Below, one piece after another: positions 23,520-36,122 of a stretch of DNA of 64,000 nt. Made by a program: the position numbers and the translations under genes. The stretch covers positions 46,052,068-46,116,067 of the forward strand of contig CM072808.1 in the NCBI GenBank assembly GCA_037013495.1. Reading direction: 5' to 3'. Under the pieces are notes generated by a model that ran no database searches, had not been told where the DNA came from, and saw only the letters and a list, made by a program, of their open reading frames with translations. Each line of letters begins with the position of its first letter. Within the stretch, counting starts at the first letter, position 1. Source of the stretch: Hippophae tibetana. Taxonomy: Eukaryota > Streptophyta > Magnoliopsida > Rosales > Elaeagnaceae.

Positions 23520-26500
23520 TTAGCACCACCTCCACCTGTTAAATCTTTCCATTGTTGAGTTACAGTTTTGATCTGAGTGAAGAAGTTCACTCCCGCCTTG
23601 CCTATCCAAGGAAGACAATACATGCTCACCAATTAGCAACTCAAATAATAAACTATTGGCCCGTTTGGATCTGCTTATCTTTGAGTTTGAAAGGGATTTT
23701 AAATATATTAAAGCACTTTTAAGGATATATGACAATCTCAAAAAAATGTGTTTTTAAAATTTTGAGAAGTACTACTTGTGCTCTTAGGAAAAGTGATTTC
23801 TTTTAAGAAAAAGTCGTTTTGGATGTATGCTTACAGTGTCATTCAAAATCACTTTCCCCTTTTAAGAAAAACACATCCAAACGGATCTTATACCACAAAA
23901 AGGAAGAAAATATAATAAAAATATAAATTCTACACAGAAACTGAAGAAAAATAGCCATTTAACAGAGTGAAATATTTACCATAGAAGTTGAGATCACCAG
24001 CAAAAGAAGCTTTTGATCCAGTAAACGAGAAAAAAGGTAAGGGAACTGGAATTGGAACATTGATGCCGACCTGACTCAAACTCAAATGCAGGTTAGTGAT
24101 TGCTTTAATATAAAACCCAAATCATATAAAAGCTTTCTCGTGAAAAATAAAACTCATATAAAAGCTCAAAATCACTAAAGCCTATGTGATCATAATAAAA
24201 TCACTGCAGTAAAAACTTCAAGCTTTAAAGCCAAAAAGAAAACTCAAGCTTCTCTAAGGGAACGTTTGAGTCATGAAATTTGATGAATTGCAGTGCTCAC
24301 TAACTAATTCACATTTTTAGATCCCAGGAGTTGCTAACTTGCTCATATTCCATATTGCTTTTATATGAGATGAATAGTATAAAAGTGATGTAAATTTTAT
24401 ATAATGTATAAACAACGTGAGACATTCAATCCTAAAAAATAAAAATTAACCTCCAGCGAAGATAAGTATCATACGACTTATAAACACAATAATAATATAT
24501 TTATTAATCAATGTGGGACACTCTTTTTATAATCTAAATAAGTGTATTTTAAGAAAATTGACAATAGTTCATTTTATTCATTTTTTTGCAATAACATCCA
24601 AAGATTAGAATAAAAATTATTGATATTATATAAGATAACAATCCATAAACAAAACAATAAGAAAGAATTATTATTCCATTTCCATCTAATATTCCCAAGA
24701 ATTACTAATCTTGATTAGTCAGTAAAAACATTCCCCAAGCTATTTTAGGTACGACTGCAACCAACATGTTTTAGCACAAACTATGCAACAAAGTCAGGGC
24801 TAACCAATCAGTTTAGAAAAAGGGCTTGGATGTCATTAAGTTCTACAATTATATTAGATTTGTCCATGTTATTCTAATAAAGATAAGAGGTATCCTTAGA
24901 GGGTGCTTTACCTGCCCAGCCTCGATCTCAGTCTGAAATTTCCTGGCAGCTACACCAGATGATGTGAATATAGAAGCTCCATTCCCATACCTGTTCAAAT
25001 CAAAGTATAACATCCGGGTAAATCAGAGTATACTTATTAACAAAATATGTTTATACAGAAGTGGGGATAAGTATAAGTACTTGTTTCTATTAACGAGGTT
25101 AATGGCCTCTTCCAAGCTGTCAGCCTGATATAACAATAGCAGACCAGTGCTTGTGAAGTAATGAAGATTCATAATCATCAACCAGAAACTATCAAAAATA
25201 AAACAAGGAGTAGAGAGCCTACTTCTAAGCAAAGAAGAACCGGGCCAAATATTTCCTCCTGCATAAACCAATTGAGATATTCTCAGCCAAAACTACACCA
25301 AGTAAGGTAAAGATCAAAGTTGTTCCAACATCAAGGTCACGTTCTTTCATTCAAATTAATTCAATAAAAAATTTCGAGGTTTCGGCTTAGATAGAGGGGG
25401 CAATTGCTACGGAGGTAACAGAGCCAGTGACTTGCCAGAAAATCGAGGATTTCAATATATTAGGTCTTTTCATGACCAAACAATATATCTATTAAGTCTT
25501 TTTCATTGCGATTCATACCACCTCCATTGGTGGAGGAAATTAAGAGGAACCAGAAAGCATAGATGCAAGGTACCTTGTAGCAATCCATGTCCTCAGTCAC
25601 ATTAGACAAGATGGTCGGACCAATAAAGTTGCCACGCTCATACCCTGGAACCTGTGTGTCACCCAAAATTGAATTCTAAATAGAATAAATTTCTCTTAGA
25701 CTACTAAAACAGTTTAATTTTGGAGAAACAATAACTCAAAGAACTGATTTTTTATTCGTTGATGGAGAAAAGATCCTAAAACTAAATGAGAACTGCCTAC
25801 TTTATAGCATTTTCCTTTTGTTATTATTATTATTTCTTCTTTCTTTTGTTCTTTCTTTTAGTTTTAGTGACTAGTGCTCAGAGAATTAGCAGTATCAACA
25901 GTTTACCAATAAAAGTTGCTTCCTTGCTTATTTTAAATTGTGAATTCATGAACCCACATTGTCTTATGCATCAAGTCAGAGAGCATATTAACCTTTGAGT
26001 AGAGAGAATAAGAAGTCTTTTCTGTGGTAAAACATAAGTGAAATAGAAAATAAGTCCACAAAAACATACCACTATATTTCTGCCGTCAATAAGAAGATTT
26101 GCACCACTTTCAATACCAGATTGGATTAATCTGCATATCCGATCCTTAGCCTATGAATGCAGGCAATGAAAGACTCATCAAAGAAAGCTTGAGAATTAGA
26201 ATAAATAGAGCAAAACATAATCCATTTGTACGATAAAGAAACCATTAAGAGAGAACTTCTGCCAGCATACCTTTGCATATATGGTAAGAACATGCCAAAG
26301 AAGAAAGAGGAAAAAGAAAATTTTGGATGAATCATAATTACCTGTTTGCTAATAACAGGACCAAGGTCAGCATCAGGAACTGTTCCAGCATTTACTCTAA
26401 GAGATTTCGCACGCTCCACTAGTTTGTTCTCCCTGGTAAAGATAAAAAATTGAAAAGAAAAAAAAACCATTACCAACCCAAAAGTCCCACAATAATAAAA

Positions 26501-29500
26501 ATCAATTTCCAAAAGCTATGTGATTTCTCGGAAATGTGTGGGTCACCAGGCTTGGAGATTACTTTGGTGAAAAATGAGAACTTGTAGGAAGCTAGTTTTT
26601 GACATGTCTTAGATTGCATGCTATTAAAATTATTATTTGCATTACTATGACTAACAAGAAGTAATATTTCTATGTGAAACCCCATGTCCAATTAAGATGA
26701 GCACGGTCTGAAACTGGCAATGTTTTAGAAGTTTAACCAAGGTTTTCCTGACAAAATTCAAGGAGATGGACAGTTTCCCAAACTGATGCACTGTTTCTAA
26801 ATTAGGAATAGATAACAAATGCAAAGTGAATTGTTACACAAAATAAGCAAAACTTCTCTTAATATTAATGTTTAAATCCATTTGTCAAAGAGAGAAAAGG
26901 GGATATGATTGTTTGAGCTGAGATTTATTTCATAATAAAAGTACTCATTAGCTACATGTTGAAGAGTATTTCATTTGACCCAAAGTAATTATGTCCTCGG
27001 CTATAAGTGATTCTTCATGTTTCTCGAAAAACTATGGCAAACAACATATTGTGTTAGAACCAGTTGGATGGGACAGTTTTCAACTGCATATATTTGTGAA
27101 TAAAATAGCACTCTAAACTGCATGCACTAGGATCCATCCATTACATAAAGTTACCAGCATTTTACAGTTAAACGAAAAATAAAGATAAAGAGCTAAACAG
27201 ACATGGAAGACATAAATTTGAACAAAATTGAATGAGGAAAATGAAGAATAGTACCATGATTTTGCACCTCCAACAAAAACAATGGTGCTGAGTGCCATGC
27301 ACCTTTGTCCTGCGGCACCAAACCCAGCAGCTACAATGGCATTCAAAGTTGCATTCTCATTTGCATCAGGCATGACAATACCATGATTTTTGGCCCCCAT
27401 ATTTGACTAAGGAGATAAAATAACGTAGAAATAAATATTTGTCCACATTACATGAGCTAGACATGCTTTTAAAGAACTGAATTTACCTGAACACGTTTGC
27501 CACTAGCTGATGCTCTTGCATATATGTGCATGCCCGCCTTTAAAGTAAATATTAAAAATATAAGATTAACATTAAGGGGCCATGTAAAACAAGAATCTAT
27601 AAGGCAACAAAAAAATAAGATAATCAAACTTGAAGAATGTCCCAGCTGCCGAAATGGGAAAAAAAAGGACCTTCACCAAAAATCAATATGTTGCAAAAGT
27701 TCAATCGAATAACTGAAAAAGCTACATATACATCAAAAAAATTATGGCCATATCAAATAGATAGTGGGCTATAGTTTAACAGCAGCATTTCAATTTAAGA
27801 ACATGGAACAATACGTGCTTTACTTGAGGGGGTAGATATTTAAAAATATGTAGAAGCTAAGGCGAAAGAAAAAGGTGCAAAACCAATTAGAATTTCTGTA
27901 TCAATTTGGGGTAAAGAAAAGAGAGACAGACATAGGAAAGGAAAAACATAGGATATGCCCATGGCTAAAATTAGATGCATCATTTATACTTGCATGGATG
28001 CATCATTCATACTTGCATGGATGCCTACATGATTAGGTGGGAAGAAGAAGAAAGGAAAAGGAAAAAGTAAAGAAGACTAGAATCAAACAGGTATCTAGTA
28101 TAAAAAATAAAAATAAAAATAGATACTAAAGCAAAAAATCAATGATTTATTGCAAAGATGAAGTGGCCTGTCCCACCTCCCCAGAAAAAAAAAGAGATGA
28201 AAGAATGAAAAAAAGAAAAAACAATGATACAGAAGAAATTCCTAATAAAACAAAACTCTTTATTCTTTCTAAGATTCAATAGACTTCAAACAAGCAGATA
28301 CAATTATATATATGCTTTGACTTGGGATGCATGCTATAACCTCGATTATTGAAATATTTTTATGTGTATAAATTCCAAAAATCATATTATACAACTGCGC
28401 CACTTTTATTTTCATGAAGAACCATGAAGAAATAAGAATCTAACAGTAAATGCGTTGACAACACTTACAATATTAGAACCCACAAATGATACAGCTCTAA
28501 TATCATCATCATCACAAATTGCATTAACAGTGTCCTGCCACAAAGTGATATTTTATGAGATGGAACATTTGATACCAAAGTCAAAGTAATGCATGATCAT
28601 TAACATGAGGATGAAAAGGAAAAACAGATGGCACGAACAAGTTCAATTTATATCTTCGCATTACAAAAGATATATCAATAAACGATGTCACTCAAATCAT
28701 CGAAATAAGTAAAGGGATTTCAGAAAAACTCAGTAACAGGCAGAGAAAATAGCATATAAAGGACCATATTGAATGGTAGTTGGAATACAACCATACATTG
28801 GTGCCATGGACAATATTTAAGACACCATCAGGCAAACCAGCCTCCAATGCTAGCTCCGCAAGCATTATTGAAGCCCCTGGAAGACATCAAAAGTACAAAT
28901 CACCACCAAGTGGTTGGAAACAATGCCCAAGGAATGAACATGACAAATTATAAGTAAGACCATAATAACCTGGATCTTTTTCTGATGGCTTTAGGACAAA
29001 TGTATTCCCGCAAGCAACTGCAACTGGGAACATCTGTAGCATGATCATAAGTAATCTTTGAAGACTATAACTTCTTTATGGGAAAGATAAAAAATTGAGT
29101 AACCTGATAAACATATCGACTGATATCCTAATGATAAATAACACTTGTAATGATAAGAGTTTCTAGAAGCGATTATTTTATATTGAAATGTCAACCTCTC
29201 TCCCCAAGAAAAAAAAGATGTCAACCTCTTATAATTTAATGGAAATACTATGCTAAAAATATATAAACATGGATACTTTTGACAGCAAATCCAAGAACCA
29301 AGACCTTAGGAGAAGATAAGCCACATAGCCATAGTTCATATCATACCTGATATATCGAAGAGGACTAATCATATCAGACTTACCCATAAGGGGATCATTG
29401 CAGGAAAGTTGAAAGGACAAATCCCAGCACAAACACCGAGTGGCTCTCTAATGCTGTAAGTGTCAATACCATGTGATACATTTGAAACATACTCCCCCAT

Positions 29501-31042
29501 TTGCAGGGTTGCCATACCACAAGCATGTTCCACCACCTCTAAACAAAAAATATCATATTTTAAGTTCCATCCATAACATTAGGTTCCACCGTTATTACCC
29601 TCAAATCCTATTAAAAGTAACGAAATGATAGAACAACCTAGCCCACGGAACACATCACCGTGTGCATCTTTCAATGTCTTTCCCTGTTCAGTAGTAATGT
29701 TTATAGCAAGCTTATCCTGATACAAAAATAAAACGGTTCTCATTACTCCACAAACTTCCCTGGAATTAAGAAACTGAAAACTGTTTAATAGTGCACATAC
29801 AATATCTCTCCGAATAAGCTCTTGAAGCTTGAGCATAATGCGCTGACGGGTTGTGACTGGTGTGCTACGCCATGATGGAAATGCATTCTTTGCTGCAGAC
29901 ACTGCAGCTTTAAACTCCTCATTTGTTGTTAGAGGAACTTGTGAAACAACTTCTTGTGTTGCCTATAGACCATATTTTATTACAAAGAAATAAACAAAAG
30001 GAAGGGAACCTTGGAAGAATCATTTACATTGCAAAAGAAAACTACAATAAGTCTAAGCAATTCATGTACTTACAGGGTTTATAACGTCAATGAATTCTGA
30101 AGATCTTGAATCCACAAAAGAACCACCAATTAGATTGGGCACTTTCTGATACAATAAACCCAAAATAAGCTACAGATTTTCAAAATTAATTTGAAATTTA
30201 TATTAAAAAAAATTGGAACTGTTACACTACAGGACATAAAGTTTTCTTCACGTAAATATTTTAGCCTCGATTTGATATTTCAAATAATTAATATACTTTC
30301 CCAACGTTCAAACTACTGACAAAATAGTTTCATCAACCTTTTATTGATATGAACAATATAGTCCAAATTAATGACAGCCCTAAAATTTAAGAGAGTATAA
30401 TCTTTCACGACCATAACAGGCCCAATTTTTAGTAACTTAGTTTTAATCTTTGTTCTTTTCAGCATGAGAACAGTTTATTGCATAAATAAGCGATTACCTT
30501 TTATTCGAGGCTAAATAGTTTTCGAGACATCCAAACTTTGATTAGTTTTACACAAATGTACCCCGATTTTTATTCTGTTTACACATAAGTCCATTTTTTG
30601 TGACTAAGTTCTACCATATTAGCTGATTAGCACTAATTAGTATTATAGCATTTAACAGCTCTGTAAATTAGAAGTATACTATAAGTCTATATATACACTT
30701 TATGCATCAAGTTTATGAAGCCAGTATCGTTGTTTTCATTATTAACATTTTTTTCTCCAAAAAGCGGAAGCAAATCATCCAACAAAAAAAATCAGGGTTT
30801 ATACAGATAAATATAGAGGGAATCAATATAAATTTACCAAAGCCTTATGCTGCTTGGATGACGGCTCGGTGGCCGTAGAGAAATCAAAACGTTTCAAAGC
30901 AAAGATTTCAGGCCTAAGAGCCTTCAAGCTATTAACTGCAAAGATTTAAACAAGTGAATTAGAAGATAAAACTAAACATTTGGATTGAATTTCAGCTTGT
31001 ATATTCAAACTTTATACCTCGTTGAATCGAAAACTTCAACAT
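23520..31042 (-). CDS. ALDH6B2: Methylmalonate-semialdehyde dehydrogenase (acylating), mitochondrial, with frameshifted C terminus
   Basis: Nineteen exons: 31042-31018, 30935-30838, 30145-30074, 29962-29801, 29716-29638, 29538-29384, 29033-28970, 28876-28797, 28534-28469, 27537-27487, 27406-27255, 26432-26342, 26150-26070, 25651-25574, 25258-25223, 25124-25081, 24990-24912, 24070-23980 and 23602-23520. All joins are in phase, giving 528 residues. The enzyme oxidatively decarboxylates methylmalonate and malonate semialdehyde to propionyl- and acetyl-CoA in valine catabolism, in the mitochondrial matrix. A basic, Ser/Leu-rich presequence ([20 protein letters not shown]) precedes VPNLIGG. Asn189 in CPFNFPAM (oxyanion hole), Cys320 in GQRCMALS (nucleophile), the SNMGAKNH motif and EEIFGPV are intact. 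In the last exon an extra A in gtgaaagaag (23577-23586) shifts the frame after VNFF. The usual end ([13 protein letters not shown]...) is replaced by about 20 unrelated residues and a TAA at 23522-23520; the original-frame stop would be at 23491-23489. Confidence 0.9.
23577..23586 (-). other. Frameshift site in the last exon of ALDH6B2
   Basis: The minus strand reads cttctttcac where the paralogue and family predict cttcttcac. One extra base turns Phe-Phe-Thr-Gln-Ile into Phe-Phe-His-Ser-Asp. No alternative acceptor that I can see restores the frame. Confidence 0.85.
23658..23888. mobile_element. MITE-like element in the last ALDH6B2 intron
   Basis: The left end cccgtttggat and right end atccaaacgga form short inverted termini, and the interior has phrases such as aaaagtgatttcttttaag mirrored by aaatcactttcccc. 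This style is widespread in eudicot introns (hAT-like MITEs). Target duplications were not resolved. Confidence 0.55.
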
Positions 31043-31369
31043 TCTCTGACTTAGCTCCACTGAACTTCGATGATAAGCGTCGAGGAGCTCGATGGGTATA
31101 CTTGGTATAGATTAATACGACAAAATCGCATGTACTAACCTTTTCTCACGAAACGTGTCAATGTGATCGTGTATATGAATGAATTGTTATTTAAAAAAAA
31201 AACAGAGTAATAGGGTAAATGATAAAGACGTTGTGAGCACTGAGCAGGATAAAAATGTAGAGATATTTATCGTTTTTATACATGATATTATTTAAATATA
31301 AGTTTTTAGTTAAATAATTTCAAAAATATGGATAATGTTGGTAGTCAAAATATCGTTTATCATTGAAAT
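31043..31369. promoter_or_regulatory. 5' flank of ALDH6B2
   Basis: The region upstream of the ALDH6B2 start, on the minus strand. The first 150 bp are less AT-rich and presumably hold the leader and core promoter. No unambiguous TATA box was assigned. Confidence 0.35.
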
Positions 31370-32165
31370 TTTGAATAAAATACCAAAAATATAAATTTTT
31401 GATTTTTTTTTCTTCATCTTTAATAATAATTATTTCAATTCATTTTTTTTACTATATAATATTTTCTTTTTTAATATATATGCTACATATATATAAATAT
31501 TTTTAAAAATAAATAATCAATAAAATTTATTTTCATATTGTCCACATTTATCTATTTATAATAATTATAATTAGATAGTTTATTTAATTATTTTAAATAT
31601 TTTAACTAATTATTCTATAATATTTAGAAAAATATATATTTTTTATTATATAATATTTTAATTAATTAAATAACTTATTGATTATTATAAATATTTTATA
31701 TATTTCAAAATACATGAATTAAATAGAAAATTAGTTTAAAATACAAATGCTTTATTGTTTTGTAATAAATTATATATTCTTTTTTAACATTTTTGTTATA
31801 TATATAAATACTTTTAAAAATAAATAATTAATAAAATTTATTGTTATAATCTTGAGATTTATATATTTATAATAGTTACAATTAGATAGTCTAATTAATC
31901 ATTTTAAATCTTTTAAATAATTATTCTAAAATATTTAACAAAAAATAATGTATATTTTATTATACAATATTTTAATTAATTAATCAACTTATTAATTAAT
32001 ATAAATATTTTATATATTTAAAAATATATATATTAAATAAAAAATTAGTTTAAAATATAAGTACTTGATTGTTTTGTTGTTTTATAAAGTTTTATAAAAA
32101 AAAACATTTGATAAATTTTTCATAATTTTTTTCAAAATTTCTATCAACAACAATAATAACTTCGA
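31370..32165. repeat. Dispersed AT-rich repeat, tandem copies B and C
   Basis: Two adjacent degenerate copies (about 31421-31756 and 31757-32100) of the repeat at 11270-11750. Each has a tatataaata/c-tttttaaaa core followed by ataaataatyaataaaattt. Copy C resembles the 11-kb copy more than copy B does, judged by eye. Confidence 0.6.
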
Positions 32166-33790
32166 TATTTTTTGTAAAAGTTATATCTCGATATCTTTGT
32201 ATATATCTAGATTATAAGCTTTAACTCTGACCAATTATTAATAGAATTAATTATGATATGTTAGAGTATGTATGTATTAATTTTAATTAAAAATTTATTT
32301 ATTTTTAAACCGTGTTTTTATTAACATAAATATTTTTAAATATAAAAATTAATGTTTTTTTCATTAACTTCTTAAATTTTAATATATAAAATATGGTAGG
32401 CTTAAATCTCAAAGTTTTTAATTATTTAGATATAAATGTGTTAAAAGTATCAATTTATAGAATTCATTCAGATAAATAATAATAATTTAGAGATTTAAAT
32501 GCAATAAACGTAAATAAAATGACATATTTAATAAGTTTGGGACAAAAAATGCTAACTTTATGTTTGTGATATTTTTATTAATAAAACATACTTTAAATAT
32601 TAAGGATCAAAGAAATCTTTCGCCTTAAAAAATATTTTTGTAAATGTAATACTATTGTTGTTTTATATAATATTAATTTTGATGACATTATCAATATTTT
32701 AAATAAAAAAACAAATTTTGATAATAATAATGTGGTTGGTTAAAATATTTTAAAAAAATTATTATTTTTTAATTTAAATAATCTAAATATTTGTACGAGT
32801 ATTTTGTTAGTTGGATTTAACTCATTACTTTAGTACGGTAACATATGTCAAATTGATTATCAAATTAGATCGACAATATTAAATTATTAACAAAAATAAC
32901 TTGATTCAAGTAATGAAAGTTAGTATACTAAAATAGTAATTCATTTTAAATTAAAAAAACCTATTTTTTAAAAAAAAATATTAAATTAATCAAATTAAAG
33001 ATATTAAAATATAAAATTTGTAATTTTTTAATGTATTTAATTAAATATATTAAGTTGTAATTATATAATTAGTACTTAAATTTTGTTACACTCTGTAACT
33101 TAATTTTTTTTCTTCTAATATTATATTTATTATCGTTAAAATTTAACATAGATCAATAAAAATTAATAAATATAATTAATACTTATTTTTAATTAATACA
33201 GATTGTCACATCAAATAATCCAAAATGTTTAGATTTTTTTTCTCTATATACAAATAGCATAGTTGTACCATTTTTACACATAAAATTATTTTTTTTAAGT
33301 TTATTATATCAATTATTTATTATTAATTAAATTATATTATGTAAATTAACTAACTTAACAAAAATAATTTATATATAAACGAGATAAAAATAAATACTAA
33401 AAATTAAGTACCCGTGCTTAGTGAAAAATATAATTATATCAAAAATATTAAAAATTGATATTTAATAAGTAATTTATTACATCAAATTATATACATTTAA
33501 AATATTTATTTTCAAAAATAAATGTTTTTAGTAATGTTAAAAAAATAAGGGTATTCAAAATATTTGAGTACATATCAATAATATAATGAATGATTTTTTT
33601 TAAATAATATCTATTATAATAAGTTTTAAAAAATATTAAAATAATATTGAATAAAATATAAATGGATGAGGTTTGATATTGAATTAATTTAAATAATTAT
33701 AATTTAATTTAAATTATATTTAACTAGTTAAATTTAAGAGTTATATTTTTGTGATTATAAGTTTTAAATTTTAATTATTTTTTCGATTAA
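32166..33790. other. AT-rich region between the two divergent ALDH6 genes
   Basis: Very low-complexity AT sequence with no gene or recognisable element. The composition changes sharply at about 33790, where the leader of the plus-strand gene begins. Confidence 0.55.
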
Positions 33791-33799
33791 AGTAAAAAA

Positions 33800-33997
33800 G
33801 CAAAAAAGATTTCCTCCCCAAAGTTAAATTTCATACGACGGGAAATGAGCCGTAGCGGGGACGTCGTATGTTAATAGCATAATTCAGAAAGAACAAAATC
33901 CTCGTATTATCAAACGACAACGCCATTAGAATTTGGGTTGAAATTCCCTCTGAGAGATCGGGAAATCCATACGTCGCCAGAATTCTACGGCCGTCTG
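33800..33997 (+). promoter_or_regulatory. Predicted non-coding first exon (5' leader) of the FAR1-ALDH6 gene
   Basis: A GC-richer island within AT-rich DNA ending in a good donor, CCGTCTG followed by gtgagc at 33998. The first coding exon 2.1 kb downstream begins only two bases before its ATG, directly after a TTGTAG acceptor (36115-36120), so a spliced leader is required. A perfect 9-bp inverted repeat, catacgacg (33832-33840) and cgtcgtatg (33862-33870), could form a hairpin here. The exact transcription start is unknown. Confidence 0.5.
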
Positions 33998-34454
33998 GTG
34001 AGCCTCTTCCTTCTTGTTTCACTTTAATTTATTTGTTCTGCTCCAGACGAAATAACGAATGAGTGGGAAGCAATCGAGATTGAGAATGTCTTATGATTTG
34101 GCAATAGTGTACAACTTTATCATTCATTGGATTTTATTTTATGATAGTTTTTCAATCCTGTCAGGTCCTCCTTGATATTTCATTCTTGATACGGAGTTGA
34201 GGGGTTAATTTCTAGAAGAATTTTTTTATTTATATGTCTACAATTCACAGCTCAATTTCAAATTGTTGCTTCCATGGAAACTTCTCAATTAATGACACTT
34301 ACACCCAACATGCAGTGAAGTGTTTTTGTTGATGTAGGGCTTTTATATGGTTAACTTTTATATAGTTGTTGTGAAGCAACAGTTTGGTTTGTGGCAGAAC
34401 AGCTGCACGTCCACTTTTTCATTTTCTTGTAAATAGATTTTTATGTTGTCGAAT

Positions 34455-34725
34455 TTTAGTGGTTGTTACAAAAATAATTCAATAATATTTTTGTTACTTT
34501 CATACTATTAAATTTTGAAGATGTTATAAAAATACTATCTTACATGTAATTTACCGTTAACTCATTGACTTCGATGGTCTTTTTGTAACGTTTGTAAAGT
34601 TTGATATTTTTGTAATATTTGAAAAGTTTAATGGTACGAAAATAACAAAAAAAAAATCAATGATATTTTTATAATAGTACTCATAGTTTGATAGTAGAAA
34701 AATATAATTACCCTTTACTTATTGA
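34455..34725. repeat. Foldback repeat in the leader intron
   Basis: The left arm (ttttgttactttcatactatt and following) is mirrored in the right arm (aatggtacgaaaataacaaa and following) as an imperfect reverse complement, with a centre near 34570. It is probably a MITE remnant. Confidence 0.45.
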
Positions 34726-35284
34726 TATAGGAAAAGTCTAAATATTATAAATTTGTGATATATCAAAGGATGTGGTAGAGCTTGATAGGATAATACAACT
34801 GAGACTAAGGAACTATATCAAATGAGATTATGACAAATCAATTGTGTTTGTGATATATAGTATTGCTTATTGATTTATGGTTTTGAATTAGAATTCAGAC
34901 TTTCTTAACGGGTGTATAGGATTCAGACATTCAGTCATTGCCTAGGGTATAGCATGGAAAAAAATAGTATGCTAGATGGAGTGAAATGGAGTTACTAACA
35001 GCTTTTGTTAATTAGCTGAACGTAATTTGCTTGTCAGGGGTGCTATGTTAAATTTATTTTTTAATTTATCTTTTTGGTCAAATATTAGCCATGTCAATTG
35101 ATGCTCAATTTAAGAAATTATTTCTTAAAAAAAGACTTTATTCCAAAATGGAAACTTGACGGTGACACTTTAGAATTGAGATTTTGTGTTATAGAGGAGT
35201 AAAAGGTGATACTTAATGTGTTACGTAGATTTTGAACCCAAAACCTCTTGGCATACTGTCCTCAATAGCTTTTGCTAATGCTGT

Positions 35285-35790
35285 ATGTGGCAACATTTCA
35301 TTTATATCATTTTGTCTAGTGCTAGGCACCACTTTTCACACATCCTTAAGCTGATGGTAGGTTAGCAACATTTTATTTATATCATTTTGCTTAACACTTC
35401 CCTTAGGCCCCCTTCAAGTGTAAGTTTTTCTTTAGCACCCCGCTTGAAGTTATTTTCCTCTTTGGGATGGCAAGGGTTTGAAAACAATACCTTCCATTTT
35501 GATGCCATGTTGAAGTTGTGTTGGTTTTGGGAGATGGACCAACATTTCATTTATATCATTATCTCAAAATGCCAAAGTTGTGTTACTCACAAATTTTCCA
35601 ATAGCCTAAGCTAATGGGAGATAAGCCAACAATTCATTTACACTATTGTGTTTTACAATGCCCTCAAATGGGCTCTCTTTGTCCATCACTTGAAAATTGA
35701 AATTCTTGTTTTATTATTTGAATTGCTGGGTTTAACGCAGGGCCTTCTGCTGATAGGAGATGTGCCAAAATTTTGTTTATGCTATTTTTT
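35285..35790. repeat. Degenerate repeated phrase in the leader intron
   Basis: Variants of caacatttcatttatatcat recur at about 35290, 35368, 35540 and 35630, each after an 'agctaatgg...' type phrase. This suggests a decayed tandem or nested repeat. No coding capacity is apparent. Confidence 0.4.
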
Positions 35791-36122
35791 TCAACAAAAT
35801 GATACGAGAGAAGAGAATGATGGCCAATGTTGAAAATTGATCTCTTAGGATTGAGTTTTAAAGGTATAATTGTTCTTTTCTGTTGTAAATTCTTTTTTAT
35901 TTCTTGTGAAATGTTTTGTCTGGTAGGTTAAGACAATAGCCAAAAGTATCAGTCATTTAGCATGGAAGCCTAAGCGTTCCCCCCCTTCCTTTTTCCCTCC
36001 CATTTCCTTCCTAATAAAGCAGTATTCTACATCTAAAAGTTTGACAAAGGATTGCAGACAATTGACGATGATCAGAACTTAATTTTCATGCTTCAATCAG
36101 ATGTTCTAATCTAATTGTAGAG

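Noticed and set aside
33831..34022. A 63-codon minus-strand frame opposite the predicted leader exon
   Set aside because: No recognisable domain, and the region is better explained as a plus-strand leader exon with a strong donor.
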